From Ewingella americana ATCC 33852 (GTDB lineage Bacteria; Pseudomonadota; Gammaproteobacteria; Enterobacterales; Enterobacteriaceae), in NCBI RefSeq assembly GCF_000735345.1, contig NZ_JMPJ01000065.1, positions 62,001-126,000 of the forward strand: 64,000 nucleotides of DNA, in the 5' to 3' direction. The notes beneath the pieces are model-generated. The model saw only the letters and a list, made by a program, of their open reading frames with translations, ran no database searches and had not been told where the DNA came from. Shown piece after piece: positions 52,201 through 60,085 of the stretch. Both the position numbers and the translations under genes were made by a program. How positions within the stretch are numbered: the first letter of the stretch is position 1; every line of letters begins with the position of its first letter.

Positions 52201-52518
52201 CTGCTCGGCAACGTCGAGAGAGAGGTCTAGCGAGAACTTCAGAGTAATAATCGACGAGCCGCTGGCGCTGGTGGAATACATCTGGCTCAGCCCGGCCATT
52301 TGCCCAAGCTGGCGCTCAAGCGGCGCGGTAATGCCCGACGCCATCACGTCCGGACTGGCGCCCGGGTAGAGCGTGGTCACCTGAATGGTCGGGTAATCCA
52401 CCTGCGGCAAGGCCGAGGTAGAGAGCATGTTGTAGGCGAAAATGCCCGACAGCATCACCGCCACCATCAGCAGGATGGTAGCGACCGGCCTTTGGATAAA
52501 GAGGCGTGATGGATTCAT
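49291..52518 (-). CDS. RND multidrug efflux permease, MdtB/MuxB-like, with Ser/Thr-rich insertion
   Basis: A 1075-residue RND pump, the MdtB-type partner, about 35 residues longer than E. coli MdtB. Relay motifs are [14 protein letters not shown] and [15 protein letters not shown]. The extra length is a low-complexity stretch of Ser, Thr, Ala, Gly and Asp at about residues 772-815 (coding DNA near 50070-50200) in the second periplasmic loop, before [12 protein letters not shown]. The gene overlaps the adaptor gene by four bases upstream and abuts the MdtC-like gene. It probably forms a heterotrimer with the next pump. Confidence 0.9.
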   Translation of the reverse strand: MNPSRLFIQRPVATILLMVAVMLSGIFAYNMLSTSALPQVDYPTIQVTTLYPGASPDVMASGITAPLERQLGQMAGLSQMYSTSASGSSIITLKFSLDLSLDVAEQEVQAAINAADNLLPKDLPNPPTYKKVNPADSAVLTMAVTSESLPLTKVQDLVNTRVALKLSQISGVGMVTLAGGNQPAIRVQVNPRALAAHNLTLEDINTLIGNSNVNGSKGGFDGKHHSITIDANDQLRTAAEYGNLIVTYQNGAALRLRDIATLSEAPENQYLSAWANKQPAIIISVQRQPGANVIAVVDGIKRQLPTLQAALPDSVKVTILSDRTQTIRASISDVQFELMLSIALVVMVTFLFLRNVAATLIPSVAVPLSLIGTFGVMYLCGFSLNNLSLMALTVATGFVIDDAIVVVENITRRLEEGETPMQAALKGSAQIGFTIISLTFSLIAVLIPLLFMGDVVGRLFREFAITLAVSILVSMVVSLTLTPMLCAYLLRHIPEEKQSRFYRKGGQIFDRLIAGYDRLLIVVLNHQRITLLVAAATLVFTALLYLVVPKGFFPSQDTGMIQGITQASQDVSFGEMGRRQQMLTAAILQDPAVDSVSSTIGVDGNNTSLNSGRLQINLKSFDQRDERAPAIIARLKQETASVPGISLYMQASQDLTVDDQVTPSQYQFTLDDADSENLVTWTPKLTEKLSQLPEFSDVVSNLQNQGQVAYVELDRDAAARFGITASDVDTALYNAFGQRLVSTIFTQSNQYRVVLEVAPQYQQSPASFDDIYLATSNTNSSSSASTDANSTTTTSASGSTTSASDTGTSTSSATGMVKLTSIAKIHMRTGALLQARLNQFPTVTVSFNVKDGYSLEQAQAAVKQSMAELKVPDSITLRYQGAAASFESATGNTLWLILAALLTMYVVLGILYESFIHPVTILSTLPSAAVGALLSLLFADTEFSLIALIGVILLIGIVKKNAIMMIDFALEAETKHGMSPREAIHQACLLRFRPILMTTMAALLGALPLMLASGSGAELRQPLGLVIVGGLIFSQVLTLFSTPVIYLMFDRLATRWNPRLKRKRAAKLNHQQAGE

Positions 52519-53822
52519 TTCGACCCGCTGTCTTTGCCGGTAGTGGCCTTATCAACACCGCCTTGTTCAGCGCGCTGTTTTGAGCTTCCGGCCTTGCTGG
52601 CTGCGGCTTCATCCTCGGCGCTGGCGGTCACCACCTGCACCTTGCTGCCATTGTTCAGGTGATCAATACCGGTGGTCACCACCTGCTCACCGAGCTGAAT
52701 GCCGGACAGAATCGCCACTTTGTCGTCGCCGAAGGCCGGGCCTGCTTTCACTTCGCGGCGCTCGACGGAGTTGTCGGCTTTCACCACATAGACGAAGTCA
52801 CCGTTGCCACTGAGCTGCAAGGCCGCCGCCGGAATAACCGTGGCTTTCTCCAGCGTGCCGACTTGCAGACGCGCGTTAACAAACTGATTCGGATAGAGCT
52901 TTTCGTCCTGATTATCAAACAGGGCTTTCAGCTTGATGCTGCCGGTGCTGGTGTCGATTTCATTGCTGATGAACTGCAACTTACCCTGCCCGAGCACCTC
53001 GCTGCCGTCTTGGTCAAAAGCAGTGGTCGGCAGCTGCTGCCCGCCACGCAGGGCTTTAAGCAGAGTTTGTAGATTGCTTTGCGGCACGCTGAAGGTGACG
53101 GCAATCGGCTGAGTTTGGGTGATGGTGACGATGCCCGTGGTGCTGCCGCTGGTGACCATATTGCCCGGGTCAACCAGACGCAGGCCGACGTGGCCGCTAA
53201 CCGGGGCGGTGATTTTGGCGAATTCGAGATTGAGCTTGGCGGCGGCGATTTGCGCCTGATCGGCCTTCACCGCGCCGGCGTACTGGCCTGCGGTCGCCAT
53301 TTGGCTCTCTAAATCTTGTCGAGCTAAGGAGTCTTGCGCGTAGAGTTTCTTATAGCGCGCCAAGGTCAGCTCGGCGCTTTTCGCCAGCGCCTGATTCTGG
53401 GCTAAATCGCCCTGATACTGCTCCAGCGTCGCCTGATAACTGCGCGGGTCAATCTGCGCCAACAGCTGCCCCTGCTCCACTTTCTGCCCTTCGGTGAAGT
53501 AGACCTTCATCAGTTGGCCATCCACCCGGCTGGTGACGGTCACCGTGGCATTGGCGACCACGGTGCCCAGCGCGCGCAGATACACAGGCACGTCGGCCTG
53601 TTCCGCTTTCCCCGCCTGCACCGGCGTTTGCGCCCCGGCCATTGCCGCGCCGTGCATGCCGCCGCGCATTCCACCTCGTCCCGGCCCGGCCTGCTTGTCT
53701 GGCGCACCCGAACTGCTGTGATGGAAGGCAAAATACCAAACCAGAATAGCCGCGATAATCACCGCGATGACTAACCACAATCTATTGCGGTTTTTAGGAC
53801 GAGAAGAGGTATTTGGCAGCAT
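52515..53822 (-). CDS. Membrane-fusion adaptor of the RND efflux system, MdtA-like
   Basis: A 435-residue periplasmic adaptor anchored by an N-terminal helix ([19 protein letters not shown]). A Gly/Met-rich linker ([17 protein letters not shown]) precedes the lipoyl, hairpin and beta-barrel domains; [19 protein letters not shown] is in the coiled-coil hairpin and [20 protein letters not shown] in the lipoyl half-motif. It is the first gene of the four-gene operon and overlaps the MdtB-like gene by 4 bases. The 312-base region upstream must hold the promoter; I see no BaeR-type site that I would defend. Confidence 0.92.
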   Translation of the reverse strand: MLPNTSSRPKNRNRLWLVIAVIIAAILVWYFAFHHSSSGAPDKQAGPGRGGMRGGMHGAAMAGAQTPVQAGKAEQADVPVYLRALGTVVANATVTVTSRVDGQLMKVYFTEGQKVEQGQLLAQIDPRSYQATLEQYQGDLAQNQALAKSAELTLARYKKLYAQDSLARQDLESQMATAGQYAGAVKADQAQIAAAKLNLEFAKITAPVSGHVGLRLVDPGNMVTSGSTTGIVTITQTQPIAVTFSVPQSNLQTLLKALRGGQQLPTTAFDQDGSEVLGQGKLQFISNEIDTSTGSIKLKALFDNQDEKLYPNQFVNARLQVGTLEKATVIPAAALQLSGNGDFVYVVKADNSVERREVKAGPAFGDDKVAILSGIQLGEQVVTTGIDHLNNGSKVQVVTASAEDEAAASKAGSSKQRAEQGGVDKATTGKDSGSK

Positions 53823-54134
53823 AAAGTTATTGGCTTCGCACTAATAATGAGAAGAAAGCAGCTGAAAACGATCCTTCAACCAGAGAGTTCCGTTACCCGG
53901 CATTTATTATCCCGAAAAAACCCTGCGGCTGTTTTAGGACTGCGCAAAGATTGCGTTAACAATTAAGAAAGTATATTTCGGGTGAATGGGTGGAATTCTA
54001 ACATTGAATTGAACGTAAGTGAGAAAGATTACCAACCGATGACACCATTTTGTGACACTAAAACAGCTTGTCGTAGTGTCATTTTTTGGTATCATCATTG
54101 TATGAAAATCATGCCAAGAATTAGGGTTTAAACC
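53823..54134. other. Intergenic region between the efflux operon and the HicB-like gene
   Basis: No gene is supportable in these 312 bases, including no HicA-sized frame with toxin features. It must hold the divergent promoters of the mdtA-like and hicB-like genes. The right half has the TGACACTA palindrome listed separately. Confidence 0.6.
54053..54081 (+). promoter_or_regulatory. Inverted repeat upstream of the HicB-like gene
   Basis: TGACACTA at 54053-54060 and TAGTGTCA at 54074-54081 form a perfect eight-base palindrome with a 13-base centre; a third copy, TGACACCA, lies at 54040-54047. HicB antitoxins bind such operators, so autoregulation is likely. Confidence 0.6.
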
Positions 54135-54488
54135 ATGATGCGCAATACCATTAAAATTGACGGAGTCACGGCTGTCATCACTTTTGATCCGGACATTGAA
54201 ATGTTTCGCGGAGAGTTTTTAAACCTTAACGGCGGTGCCGATTTTTATGCCGACAGTGTTGAGCAGCTGAAGAAAGAAGGGGCTATTTCCCTGAAGGTGT
54301 TTTTCGACGTCTGCAAAGAGAAAGAGATCAATCCGTTTAAATCCTTCAGTGGCAAAGTCACCACCCGACTGTCTCCGGCCTACCATGAAGCGCTGGTTAT
54401 TGCTTCACAGGCTACAGGTCATTCGATTAATGATCTGCTGAATGAGGGCACCCAGTTGGTGCTGAAGAGATATGAGTATGTAATCTAA
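54135..54488 (+). CDS. Orphan HicB-family antitoxin-like protein
   Basis: A 117-residue protein with an N-terminal HicB-like partial RNase H fold (IKIDGVTAVITFDPDIEMFR, EFLNLNGGADFYADSVEQLK) and a C-terminal ribbon-helix-helix DNA-binding segment (TTRLSPAYHEALVIASQATG, HSINDLLNEG). HicB normally neutralises the mRNA-cleaving toxin HicA encoded next to it. No HicA frame is visible within 300 bases on either side, so it is a solitary regulator or a relic. An 8-base palindrome lies upstream. Two ATG codons stand in tandem at the start. Confidence 0.85.
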   Translation: MMRNTIKIDGVTAVITFDPDIEMFRGEFLNLNGGADFYADSVEQLKKEGAISLKVFFDVCKEKEINPFKSFSGKVTTRLSPAYHEALVIASQATGHSINDLLNEGTQLVLKRYEYVI

Positions 54489-54654
54489 ACCAACCTTTCC
54501 AGCCAGCGTAACGCACCCATTACAGCGCTGAATATCAAATAACAAAAACATTGATAATTTGTATTGTTTCACTCGCCGCCCTGTTGATATGTTGAAGGAA
54601 AGTGTTTTTCTCATCATTCTAATTTGAGTTAATAACAGAACTCGGCGGAGAGCT

Positions 54655-55473
54655 ATGAGCGCGAATTTTCCCTCTAAACCGGTTATTGGTGTGACGCTTG
54701 ATAGTGAAGAGGCTGGAGGCTATGCCGATTTTCCGTGGTATGCGCTGCGGCAAAATTATATGGCGAGTCTGGCTTCTCACGGCGCGGTTCCTTTGGCGCT
54801 CCCTCATCACGGCGAATTGGCTGAAGAGTATTTGTCACTTTGCGACGCCATCGTGGTGACCGGCGGCGCGTTTGATGTCTCCCCCGCCCTGTTTAATGAG
54901 CAGCAGTCGAGCGACCAGATTCGCCTCAAACCTGCCAGAACCGAGTTCGAAATCGCCATTATCCAAGGGGCAATGCGCCGCAATATGCCCTTGCTGGGTA
55001 TTTGTGGCGGGCAGCAGCTGTTGGCGGTATTGACCGGCGGTACCCTGCATCAGCATATCCCCGACGCCCTACCTGACGCCCTCGAGCACAGCACCACGGT
55101 CGATACCGAGAATGCGGGCGGCAAAAAGCGCGCGCGCCATCAGGTTGAGATTGTAGCTGACACCCTGCTTGCCCGCTGCGTGAAGGCTGCACGCTATGAG
55201 GTCAATAGCTCCCACCATCAGGCGGTGAAAAGCGTCGGCGAAGGTTGCCGCGTCAACGCCTTCGCGCCGGACGGGGTTATCGAAGGGATTGAGTGCGAAG
55301 GCTACGATTTTTGCCTCGGCGTGCAGTGGCACCCGGAGTATCAGCAACATGAGCAGGACCAGCAACTGTTAGCCGCCTTCGTCAGCGCCGCCACCCACTA
55401 CCAGCAGACCATGCGCAGCAGCGGTCGGGCGATGGCCTTGGCGATGAACCGTCTGGGCAAGGCTGACGAATGA
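54655..55473 (+). CDS. Class I glutamine amidotransferase-like gamma-glutamyl hydrolase (PuuD-like)
   Basis: A 272-residue enzyme of the C26 peptidase family, which in PuuD hydrolyses gamma-glutamyl-GABA. The catalytic triad is Cys117 in LGICGGQQLL with His226 and Glu228 in GVQWHPEY. The oxyanion loop VVTGGAFDVSP is also typical. No other puu genes (puuA, puuB, puuC, puuP, puuR) are near, so the substrate may be another gamma-glutamyl amide or peptide. It overlaps the VanY-type peptidase gene by 4 bases, and the two form an operon. Confidence 0.88.
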   Translation: MSANFPSKPVIGVTLDSEEAGGYADFPWYALRQNYMASLASHGAVPLALPHHGELAEEYLSLCDAIVVTGGAFDVSPALFNEQQSSDQIRLKPARTEFEIAIIQGAMRRNMPLLGICGGQQLLAVLTGGTLHQHIPDALPDALEHSTTVDTENAGGKKRARHQVEIVADTLLARCVKAARYEVNSSHHQAVKSVGEGCRVNAFAPDGVIEGIECEGYDFCLGVQWHPEYQQHEQDQQLLAAFVSAATHYQQTMRSSGRAMALAMNRLGKADE

Positions 55474-56003
55474 GCCATTCGCCGTCTGCCGCCACCACCG
55501 AGGCGCTCCGTGCGTTGGGCATTGACCCGCAGGTGATTGCTCACCGCACATTGCCGTTTTTCGAGGATGTTGATCCCAGCCATCTGGTGATTGCCGAGAC
55601 GGACGAAACTGGCAAAGCCCATCGGCTGACGGCCCCCGCCGCCGATGCTTGGCTGACAATGAAACGCGCCGCCGCGCAGGATGGCGTGGAGATCCTATTG
55701 GTTTCGGCATGGCGCGATTTGGCTTATCAATCCGGGCTGATTGAGCAGAAGCTGCAAGCCGGACTGTCAGCCGAGAAGATTTTTAGCTCGCTGGCCCCGC
55801 CCGGCTGTAGCGAGCACCACACCGGCCGCGCGGTGGATATCAATACTCCCGACTGCGACGAAGTGACCGGCGTTTTCGGCGAAACCGAGGCTTTCCGCTG
55901 GCTGAGCGACAATGCATCACGCTTTGGCTTCACCCTCTCCTTCCCGCCGAATAACCCTTGGGGCTTTATTTACGAACCTTGGCATTGGTGCTGGAACCCT
56001 TAA
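55470..56003 (+). CDS. VanY-type D,D-/L,D-carboxypeptidase
   Basis: A 177-residue zinc peptidase of the M15B family. The zinc motif is SEHHTGRAVD (His116, Asp123) and EPWH (Glu169, His172). The C-terminus ends directly after the motif (WHWCWNP). There is no signal peptide or membrane segment, so it should be cytoplasmic and may trim muropeptides imported for recycling, rather than act on the sacculus. The start overlaps the stop of the gamma-glutamyl hydrolase gene. Confidence 0.85.
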   Translation: MSHSPSAATTEALRALGIDPQVIAHRTLPFFEDVDPSHLVIAETDETGKAHRLTAPAADAWLTMKRAAAQDGVEILLVSAWRDLAYQSGLIEQKLQAGLSAEKIFSSLAPPGCSEHHTGRAVDINTPDCDEVTGVFGETEAFRWLSDNASRFGFTLSFPPNNPWGFIYEPWHWCWNP

Positions 56004-56126
56004 TCCACCTCGCTTCCCAGCCACTTATTACACAAAACTCCGTTGTTTTTAGTTGAAGCTATTCGTCAATTTATGTATTTTTATGCAAGTTAAGTGCATA
56101 AAACAACAAACACAACTGGAGTTACC

Positions 56127-56894
56127 ATGTTTAAGTCCTTTATTCTCGCCGGGTGCCTGCTTTCCTCTCTCGCCACTTCCGCTTTCGCGGCACAGCAAAC
56201 CTACGTGGTTGGCTCGGGTGGTACTTACCGTCCGTTCGAATATGAAAACAACCAGAAAGAGCTGGAAGGCTTTGATATTGATATCATTAAAGCCATCGCT
56301 AAGGCTGAGAACTTCAACGTTAAACTGGTTAACACGCCGTGGGAAGGTATCTTCGCGACGCTGAACTCTGGCGACCGTGACATCATCATTTCCGGCATCA
56401 CTATCACTGACAAACGCCAGCAGATGGTTGATTTCTCCACCCCTTACTTCCCAGCCGAGCAGTCCATCGTGGTGCCAGCGGACTCTAAAGTGGACTCCGT
56501 CGCCGCCTTGAAAGGCCAGAAAGTGGGCGTGGTTAACTCCAGCACCGGCGACATCGTGGTGTCTGATGAACTGGGCAAGAACAGCACAGATATCAAACGT
56601 TTCGACAACACTCCACTGATGCTGCAAGAGCTGTCTGAAGACGGTATCGGCGCGGCGGTTGGCGACGTTGGCGTGGTGAAGTACTACATCAAATCCCATC
56701 CTGAGAAAGCGCTGAAGCTGGTTCCGGACAGCAAATTCCAGCGTCAGTACTTCGGCATCGCGGTGGCCAAAGGTAACACCGAGCTGCTGGGCAAAATCAA
56801 CGCGGGTCTGAAAACCATCGTGGCTGACGGTACCTACGCCAAGATTTACGCCAACTGGTTCGATAACAACGTACCAACCCTGCCAACTAAGTAA
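56127..56894 (+). CDS. Polar amino-acid ABC transporter, periplasmic binding protein
   Basis: A 255-residue solute-binding protein of the SBP_bac_3 family with signal peptide MFKSFILAGCLLSSLATSAFA. Family blocks are GTYRPFEYENNQKELEGFDI, DIIISGITITDKRQQMVDFS and LKGQKVGVVNSSTGD. The ligand class is polar amino acids (glutamine, histidine, cystine or similar). The frame begins at 56094, but GGAG sits before the ATG at 56127 and that start gives the signal peptide. First gene of a three-gene transporter operon. Confidence 0.92.
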   Translation: MFKSFILAGCLLSSLATSAFAAQQTYVVGSGGTYRPFEYENNQKELEGFDIDIIKAIAKAENFNVKLVNTPWEGIFATLNSGDRDIIISGITITDKRQQMVDFSTPYFPAEQSIVVPADSKVDSVAALKGQKVGVVNSSTGDIVVSDELGKNSTDIKRFDNTPLMLQELSEDGIGAAVGDVGVVKYYIKSHPEKALKLVPDSKFQRQYFGIAVAKGNTELLGKINAGLKTIVADGTYAKIYANWFDNNVPTLPTK

Positions 56895-56906
56895 TTACGC
56901 ATAAAA

Positions 56907-56927
56907 TGGGGGCCAGCTCGGCCCCCA
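56907..56927 (+). terminator. Hairpin between the binding-protein and permease genes
   Basis: TGGGGGCC / GGCCCCCA with a five-base loop and no T tract. In such operons this kind of hairpin protects the upstream message from 3' decay so that binding protein is made in excess over permease. Confidence 0.65.
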
Positions 56928-56940
56928 ATCAAGGAAAAGC

Positions 56941-57705
56941 ATGACCGGATTTCGTTGGGAGATCATCTCCGAATACGCCCCGCTGTTTGTTCAGGGCGCG
57001 TTGATGACCATCAAATGCACCATTATTTGCGTTATTTTGGGCACGACTTGGGGCCTGTTATTGGGTCTGGGTCGTATGGCCCGCGCCGATGATGGTCCGT
57101 GGAAACTCATTTTGCGCTTCGCGGTCCAGTGGCCGGTGCGCGTTTACGTCAGCGCATTTCGCGGTACGCCGCTGTTTGTGCAAATCATGGTGGTGCATTT
57201 CGCGCTGGTGCCGCTGTTTATCAACCCGCGTGACGGCATTTTAGTCGCCAACGGCCTGATGTCCGCCGACTTCGCTCGCTCCCTGCGTTCGGATTACGGC
57301 GCGTTCCTCTCATGCGTGGTGGCTATCACCCTGAACGCCGGTGCCTACGTGTCGGAGATTTTCCGCGCAGGTATTCAGTCAATCGACAACGGCCAGATGG
57401 AAGCGTCCCGCGCGCTCGGCATGGGCTGGGGCAAAACCATGCGCAAAGTGATTTTGCCGCAGGCGTTTCGCCGCATTCTGCCGCCGCTGGGCAACAACGC
57501 CATCGCCATCGTCAAAGATTCCTCGCTGGCCTCGGCTATCGGGCTGGCCGACTTGGCCTACGCCGCGCGTACCGTTTCCGGCGCTTATGCCACCTATTGG
57601 GAACCCTACCTGACCATCTCGCTGGTCTACTGGGTACTGACGTTCCTGCTGTCGCTGCTGGTTCAACACATGGAAAAGAGGTTCGGCAAAAGTGATTCAC
57701 GTTAA
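56941..57705 (+). CDS. Polar amino-acid ABC transporter, permease
   Basis: A 254-residue inner-membrane permease of the HisMQ/GlnP family with about five helices. The EAA loop that docks the ATPase reads [20 protein letters not shown], and [20 protein letters not shown] is the typical first helix. It lies 46 bases after the binding-protein gene and overlaps the ATPase gene by 14 bases. As the only permease here it should form a homodimer. Confidence 0.93.
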   Translation: MTGFRWEIISEYAPLFVQGALMTIKCTIICVILGTTWGLLLGLGRMARADDGPWKLILRFAVQWPVRVYVSAFRGTPLFVQIMVVHFALVPLFINPRDGILVANGLMSADFARSLRSDYGAFLSCVVAITLNAGAYVSEIFRAGIQSIDNGQMEASRALGMGWGKTMRKVILPQAFRRILPPLGNNAIAIVKDSSLASAIGLADLAYAARTVSGAYATYWEPYLTISLVYWVLTFLLSLLVQHMEKRFGKSDSR

Positions 57706-58414
57706 GGATTTACAGAAGCAGTTTGGCGAAACTCACGTCTTGCGCGGCATCTCTTGCGATATCGCGGAGAAGGAAGTGGTCTGCGTGATTGGCCCCTCCG
57801 GCTCGGGCAAAAGTACTTTCCTGCGCTGCCTGAACGCGCTGGAGAAGCCAAACGGCGGCGAAGTGGTGGTTAACGGCTTTGCGGTGCATGACCCGAAAAC
57901 CAATCTGAACACGCTGCGTTCCGGCGTCGGCATGGTGTTCCAGCGCTTCAACCTATTCCCACACATGACGGTGCTGGAAAACCTGACCATGGCACCTATG
58001 TCATTGAAAGGTTTGTCGAAAGCCGAAGCCGTGTCGCGCGCTGAAAAGCTGCTGCAAAAGGTGGGACTGATCGACAAAATCGACGCGTGGCCCTCCAGCC
58101 TGTCTGGCGGTCAGCAGCAGCGCGTGGCGATTGCTCGCGCACTGGCGATGGAACCGGCGTTGATTCTGTTTGATGAGCCGACCTCGGCGCTGGACCCGGA
58201 ATTGGTCGGCGAAGTGCTGGCAGTAATGAAACAGCTGGCGCTGGAAGGCATGACGATGGTTATCGTTACCCACGAGATGGGCTTTGCCCGCGAAGTGGCC
58301 GACCGCGTGGTGTTTATCGATCAGGGTGTTATCCAAGAGCAAGGCACGCCGGAGCAGTTGTTTACCAATCCAACCAATCCGCGTACCAAGTCATTCTTGA
58401 GTAAAGTGCTGTAA
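57692..58414 (+). CDS. Polar amino-acid ABC transporter, ATPase
   Basis: A 240-residue GlnQ/HisP-type ATPase. Walker A is GPSGSGKST (about residue 33), the Q loop [13 protein letters not shown], the signature LSGGQQQR, Walker [13 protein letters not shown], and the H switch [10 protein letters not shown]. It is the last gene of the transporter operon, followed by a strong terminator. The start is inside the permease gene, so translation is coupled. Confidence 0.96.
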   Translation: MIHVKDLQKQFGETHVLRGISCDIAEKEVVCVIGPSGSGKSTFLRCLNALEKPNGGEVVVNGFAVHDPKTNLNTLRSGVGMVFQRFNLFPHMTVLENLTMAPMSLKGLSKAEAVSRAEKLLQKVGLIDKIDAWPSSLSGGQQQRVAIARALAMEPALILFDEPTSALDPELVGEVLAVMKQLALEGMTMVIVTHEMGFAREVADRVVFIDQGVIQEQGTPEQLFTNPTNPRTKSFLSKVL

Positions 58415-58433
58415 TAACAGCCGATATTGGAAA

Positions 58434-58456
58434 GGGCACCTCAGGTGCCCTTTTTT
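58434..58456. terminator. Intrinsic terminator after the ABC operon
   Basis: GGGCACC / GGTGCCC with a TCA loop followed by six T, 19 bases after the ATPase stop. An AAA run precedes it, so it may also end fucA on the other strand. Confidence 0.88.
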
Positions 58457-58464
58457 ATTGCACC

Positions 58465-59112
58465 TCAGGCCACGTCGCTCAGGCCATAGCCGTGGAATTT
58501 GCGCAGCACTTCATCAATGGCTTCATCACTTAGCAAAGGCACCTCTGGCGTGACGGCCAGCGTCAGCAGATAGAGCCTCGCCAGCACCTCCACCTCTTGC
58601 GCCAGCCACAGCGCTTTTTCCAAGGTTTTCCCGCAGGTTATCATGCCGTGATGCTGCAACAGTGTGGCTTTATAGCCGGTCAGCGCCGTCACCGCGTGGT
58701 CCGACAGCGCCTGTGTGCCATAGGTCGCGTAGCCCGCGCAGGGGATCTTCTTACCGCCCGCAGCTGCCACCATGTAGTGGATCGCCGGGATCTCTCGATT
58801 CAGAATCGCTACCGCCGTGGCGTGTACCGCGTGGTTGTGCAGCACTACGTTTTCCGCCGGTTTGGCTTGCAGAATGGCCAGATGGAAACGCCATTCGCTG
58901 GAGGGCGTTTTGCCCGCTTCGGCATTGCCCTGTCCGTCGACAAACACGATGTCATCTTCGCTCAACTGCTCGTAAGGCACGCTGGTCGGGGTGATGAGCA
59001 TGCCGTCGCCAAAGCGAACGCTGATATTCCCCGAGGTGCCTTGGTTCAGGCCCATGCGGCTCATTTCCAGACAGGTGTCGATTATCTGGCGTGCAATAAC
59101 GGTTCTTTCCAT
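58465..59112 (-). CDS. fucA: L-fuculose-1-phosphate aldolase
   Basis: Class II aldolase that cleaves L-fuculose-1-phosphate to dihydroxyacetone phosphate and L-lactaldehyde. At 215 residues it matches E. coli FucA in length and, by memory, in most of its sequence (RQIIDTCLEMSRMGLNQGTS). Zinc ligands His92 and His94 (LHNHAVHATA) and His155 (LLQHHG) and the catalytic Glu73 (SSEWRFH) are all present. It is divergent from fucR. The isomerase fucI, permease fucP and fucO/fucU are not here, so the pathway must be completed elsewhere or used for another sugar. Confidence 0.95.
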   Translation of the reverse strand: MERTVIARQIIDTCLEMSRMGLNQGTSGNISVRFGDGMLITPTSVPYEQLSEDDIVFVDGQGNAEAGKTPSSEWRFHLAILQAKPAENVVLHNHAVHATAVAILNREIPAIHYMVAAAGGKKIPCAGYATYGTQALSDHAVTALTGYKATLLQHHGMITCGKTLEKALWLAQEVEVLARLYLLTLAVTPEVPLLSDEAIDEVLRKFHGYGLSDVA

Positions 59113-59383
59113 TGTGATGTCCTCGGCGCGGCAAACTGTGGTGTAGTGACGTTTTGCCTATCTTCTGGTGGCTATTCGGCTGGCAACAGTTGGCGGCGTG
59201 GATGTGTGACCGCCTTCAAAATATCGCGGAAAAAAGCGCGTTTTCACCCTCGGCCCAACGCCTCGCCAACGCCCGTTTTCAGCGCCTTTTCAGCAAACGG
59301 GCAGTCGGCGCATCCTTGACTTGGCAGGCTGAAAAATGCCATGTATTGAGCCGCCGAATGTCGGATAAAAGGTTGGAGTGAAG

Positions 59384-60085
59384 ATGAATAAACAGGCTCG
59401 GCTGGATGAAATTGTTGCCTTGCTCAAAGGCAATGCCTCGTTGCGGGTGAATGACCTCGCCGAGGCGCTGAAGGTCAGCAAAGAGACGCTGCGCCGGGAT
59501 CTGAAGTATCTGCAACTCAAGGGCCTGCTGGTGAGGGAGTATGGCAAAGCCAAAAGCCTGAAACGCCCCTCCGATGACCCGAGCGTGGCCTTCGAGTCGC
59601 GCTCGAAAAGCCACGCCCAGCGCAAAAGCCTGCTGGCAGAGAAAGTCATAGAGTGGATAACGCCGGGGATGTGCATCGCCCTAGATGCCAGCTCGACCTG
59701 CTGGCATCTGGCGAAAAAACTGCTCGACCAGCCGCTGACGGTGTACACCAACAGCTACCGGATTTGCCACGAATTGGAGAAGAAAACCCAGATTGAGATT
59801 TTATGCTCTGGCGGCACGCTGGACCGTAAATTCGCCAGCTATATCAATGACTCGCCGCTGCACATGGTGCGCAACCTCGACATCGATTTATTCATTTTTT
59901 CCTGCGACGGCGTGGATGCCGACGGCAATATCTGGGACACGGATAATGGCAACACGCTGTTTAAGAAATTTATGCTGAAGAAGAGTCTGCAAAGCATTTT
60001 GCTGGTGGATTCCAGCAAAATTGAGCGTAGTAGTGAGGTGATTATCGGGCAGGTTTCAGCCGTGACCACGGTTATCCGCCAATAG
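59384..60085 (+). CDS. fucR: DeoR-family fucose regulator FucR
   Basis: A 233-residue DeoR-type regulator: N-terminal winged helix (RLDEIVALLKGNASLRVNDL, EALKVSKETLRRDLKYLQLK) and a C-terminal sugar-phosphate-binding domain with ALDASSTCWHLAKKL and EILCSGGTLDRK, close to E. coli FucR, which activates the fuc operons in response to fuculose-1-phosphate. GGAG stands five bases before the ATG at 59384; a GTG two codons earlier is less likely. It is divergent from fucA across 271 bases and its stop directly abuts the fucK stop on the opposite strand. Confidence 0.93.
   Translation: MNKQARLDEIVALLKGNASLRVNDLAEALKVSKETLRRDLKYLQLKGLLVREYGKAKSLKRPSDDPSVAFESRSKSHAQRKSLLAEKVIEWITPGMCIALDASSTCWHLAKKLLDQPLTVYTNSYRICHELEKKTQIEILCSGGTLDRKFASYINDSPLHMVRNLDIDLFIFSCDGVDADGNIWDTDNGNTLFKKFMLKKSLQSILLVDSSKIERSSEVIIGQVSAVTTVIRQ

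Noticed and set aside
53823-54654. A HicA toxin gene beside the HicB-like gene
   Set aside because: No frame of 50-70 codons with the HicA double-stranded-RNA-binding motif and catalytic His was found on either strand.
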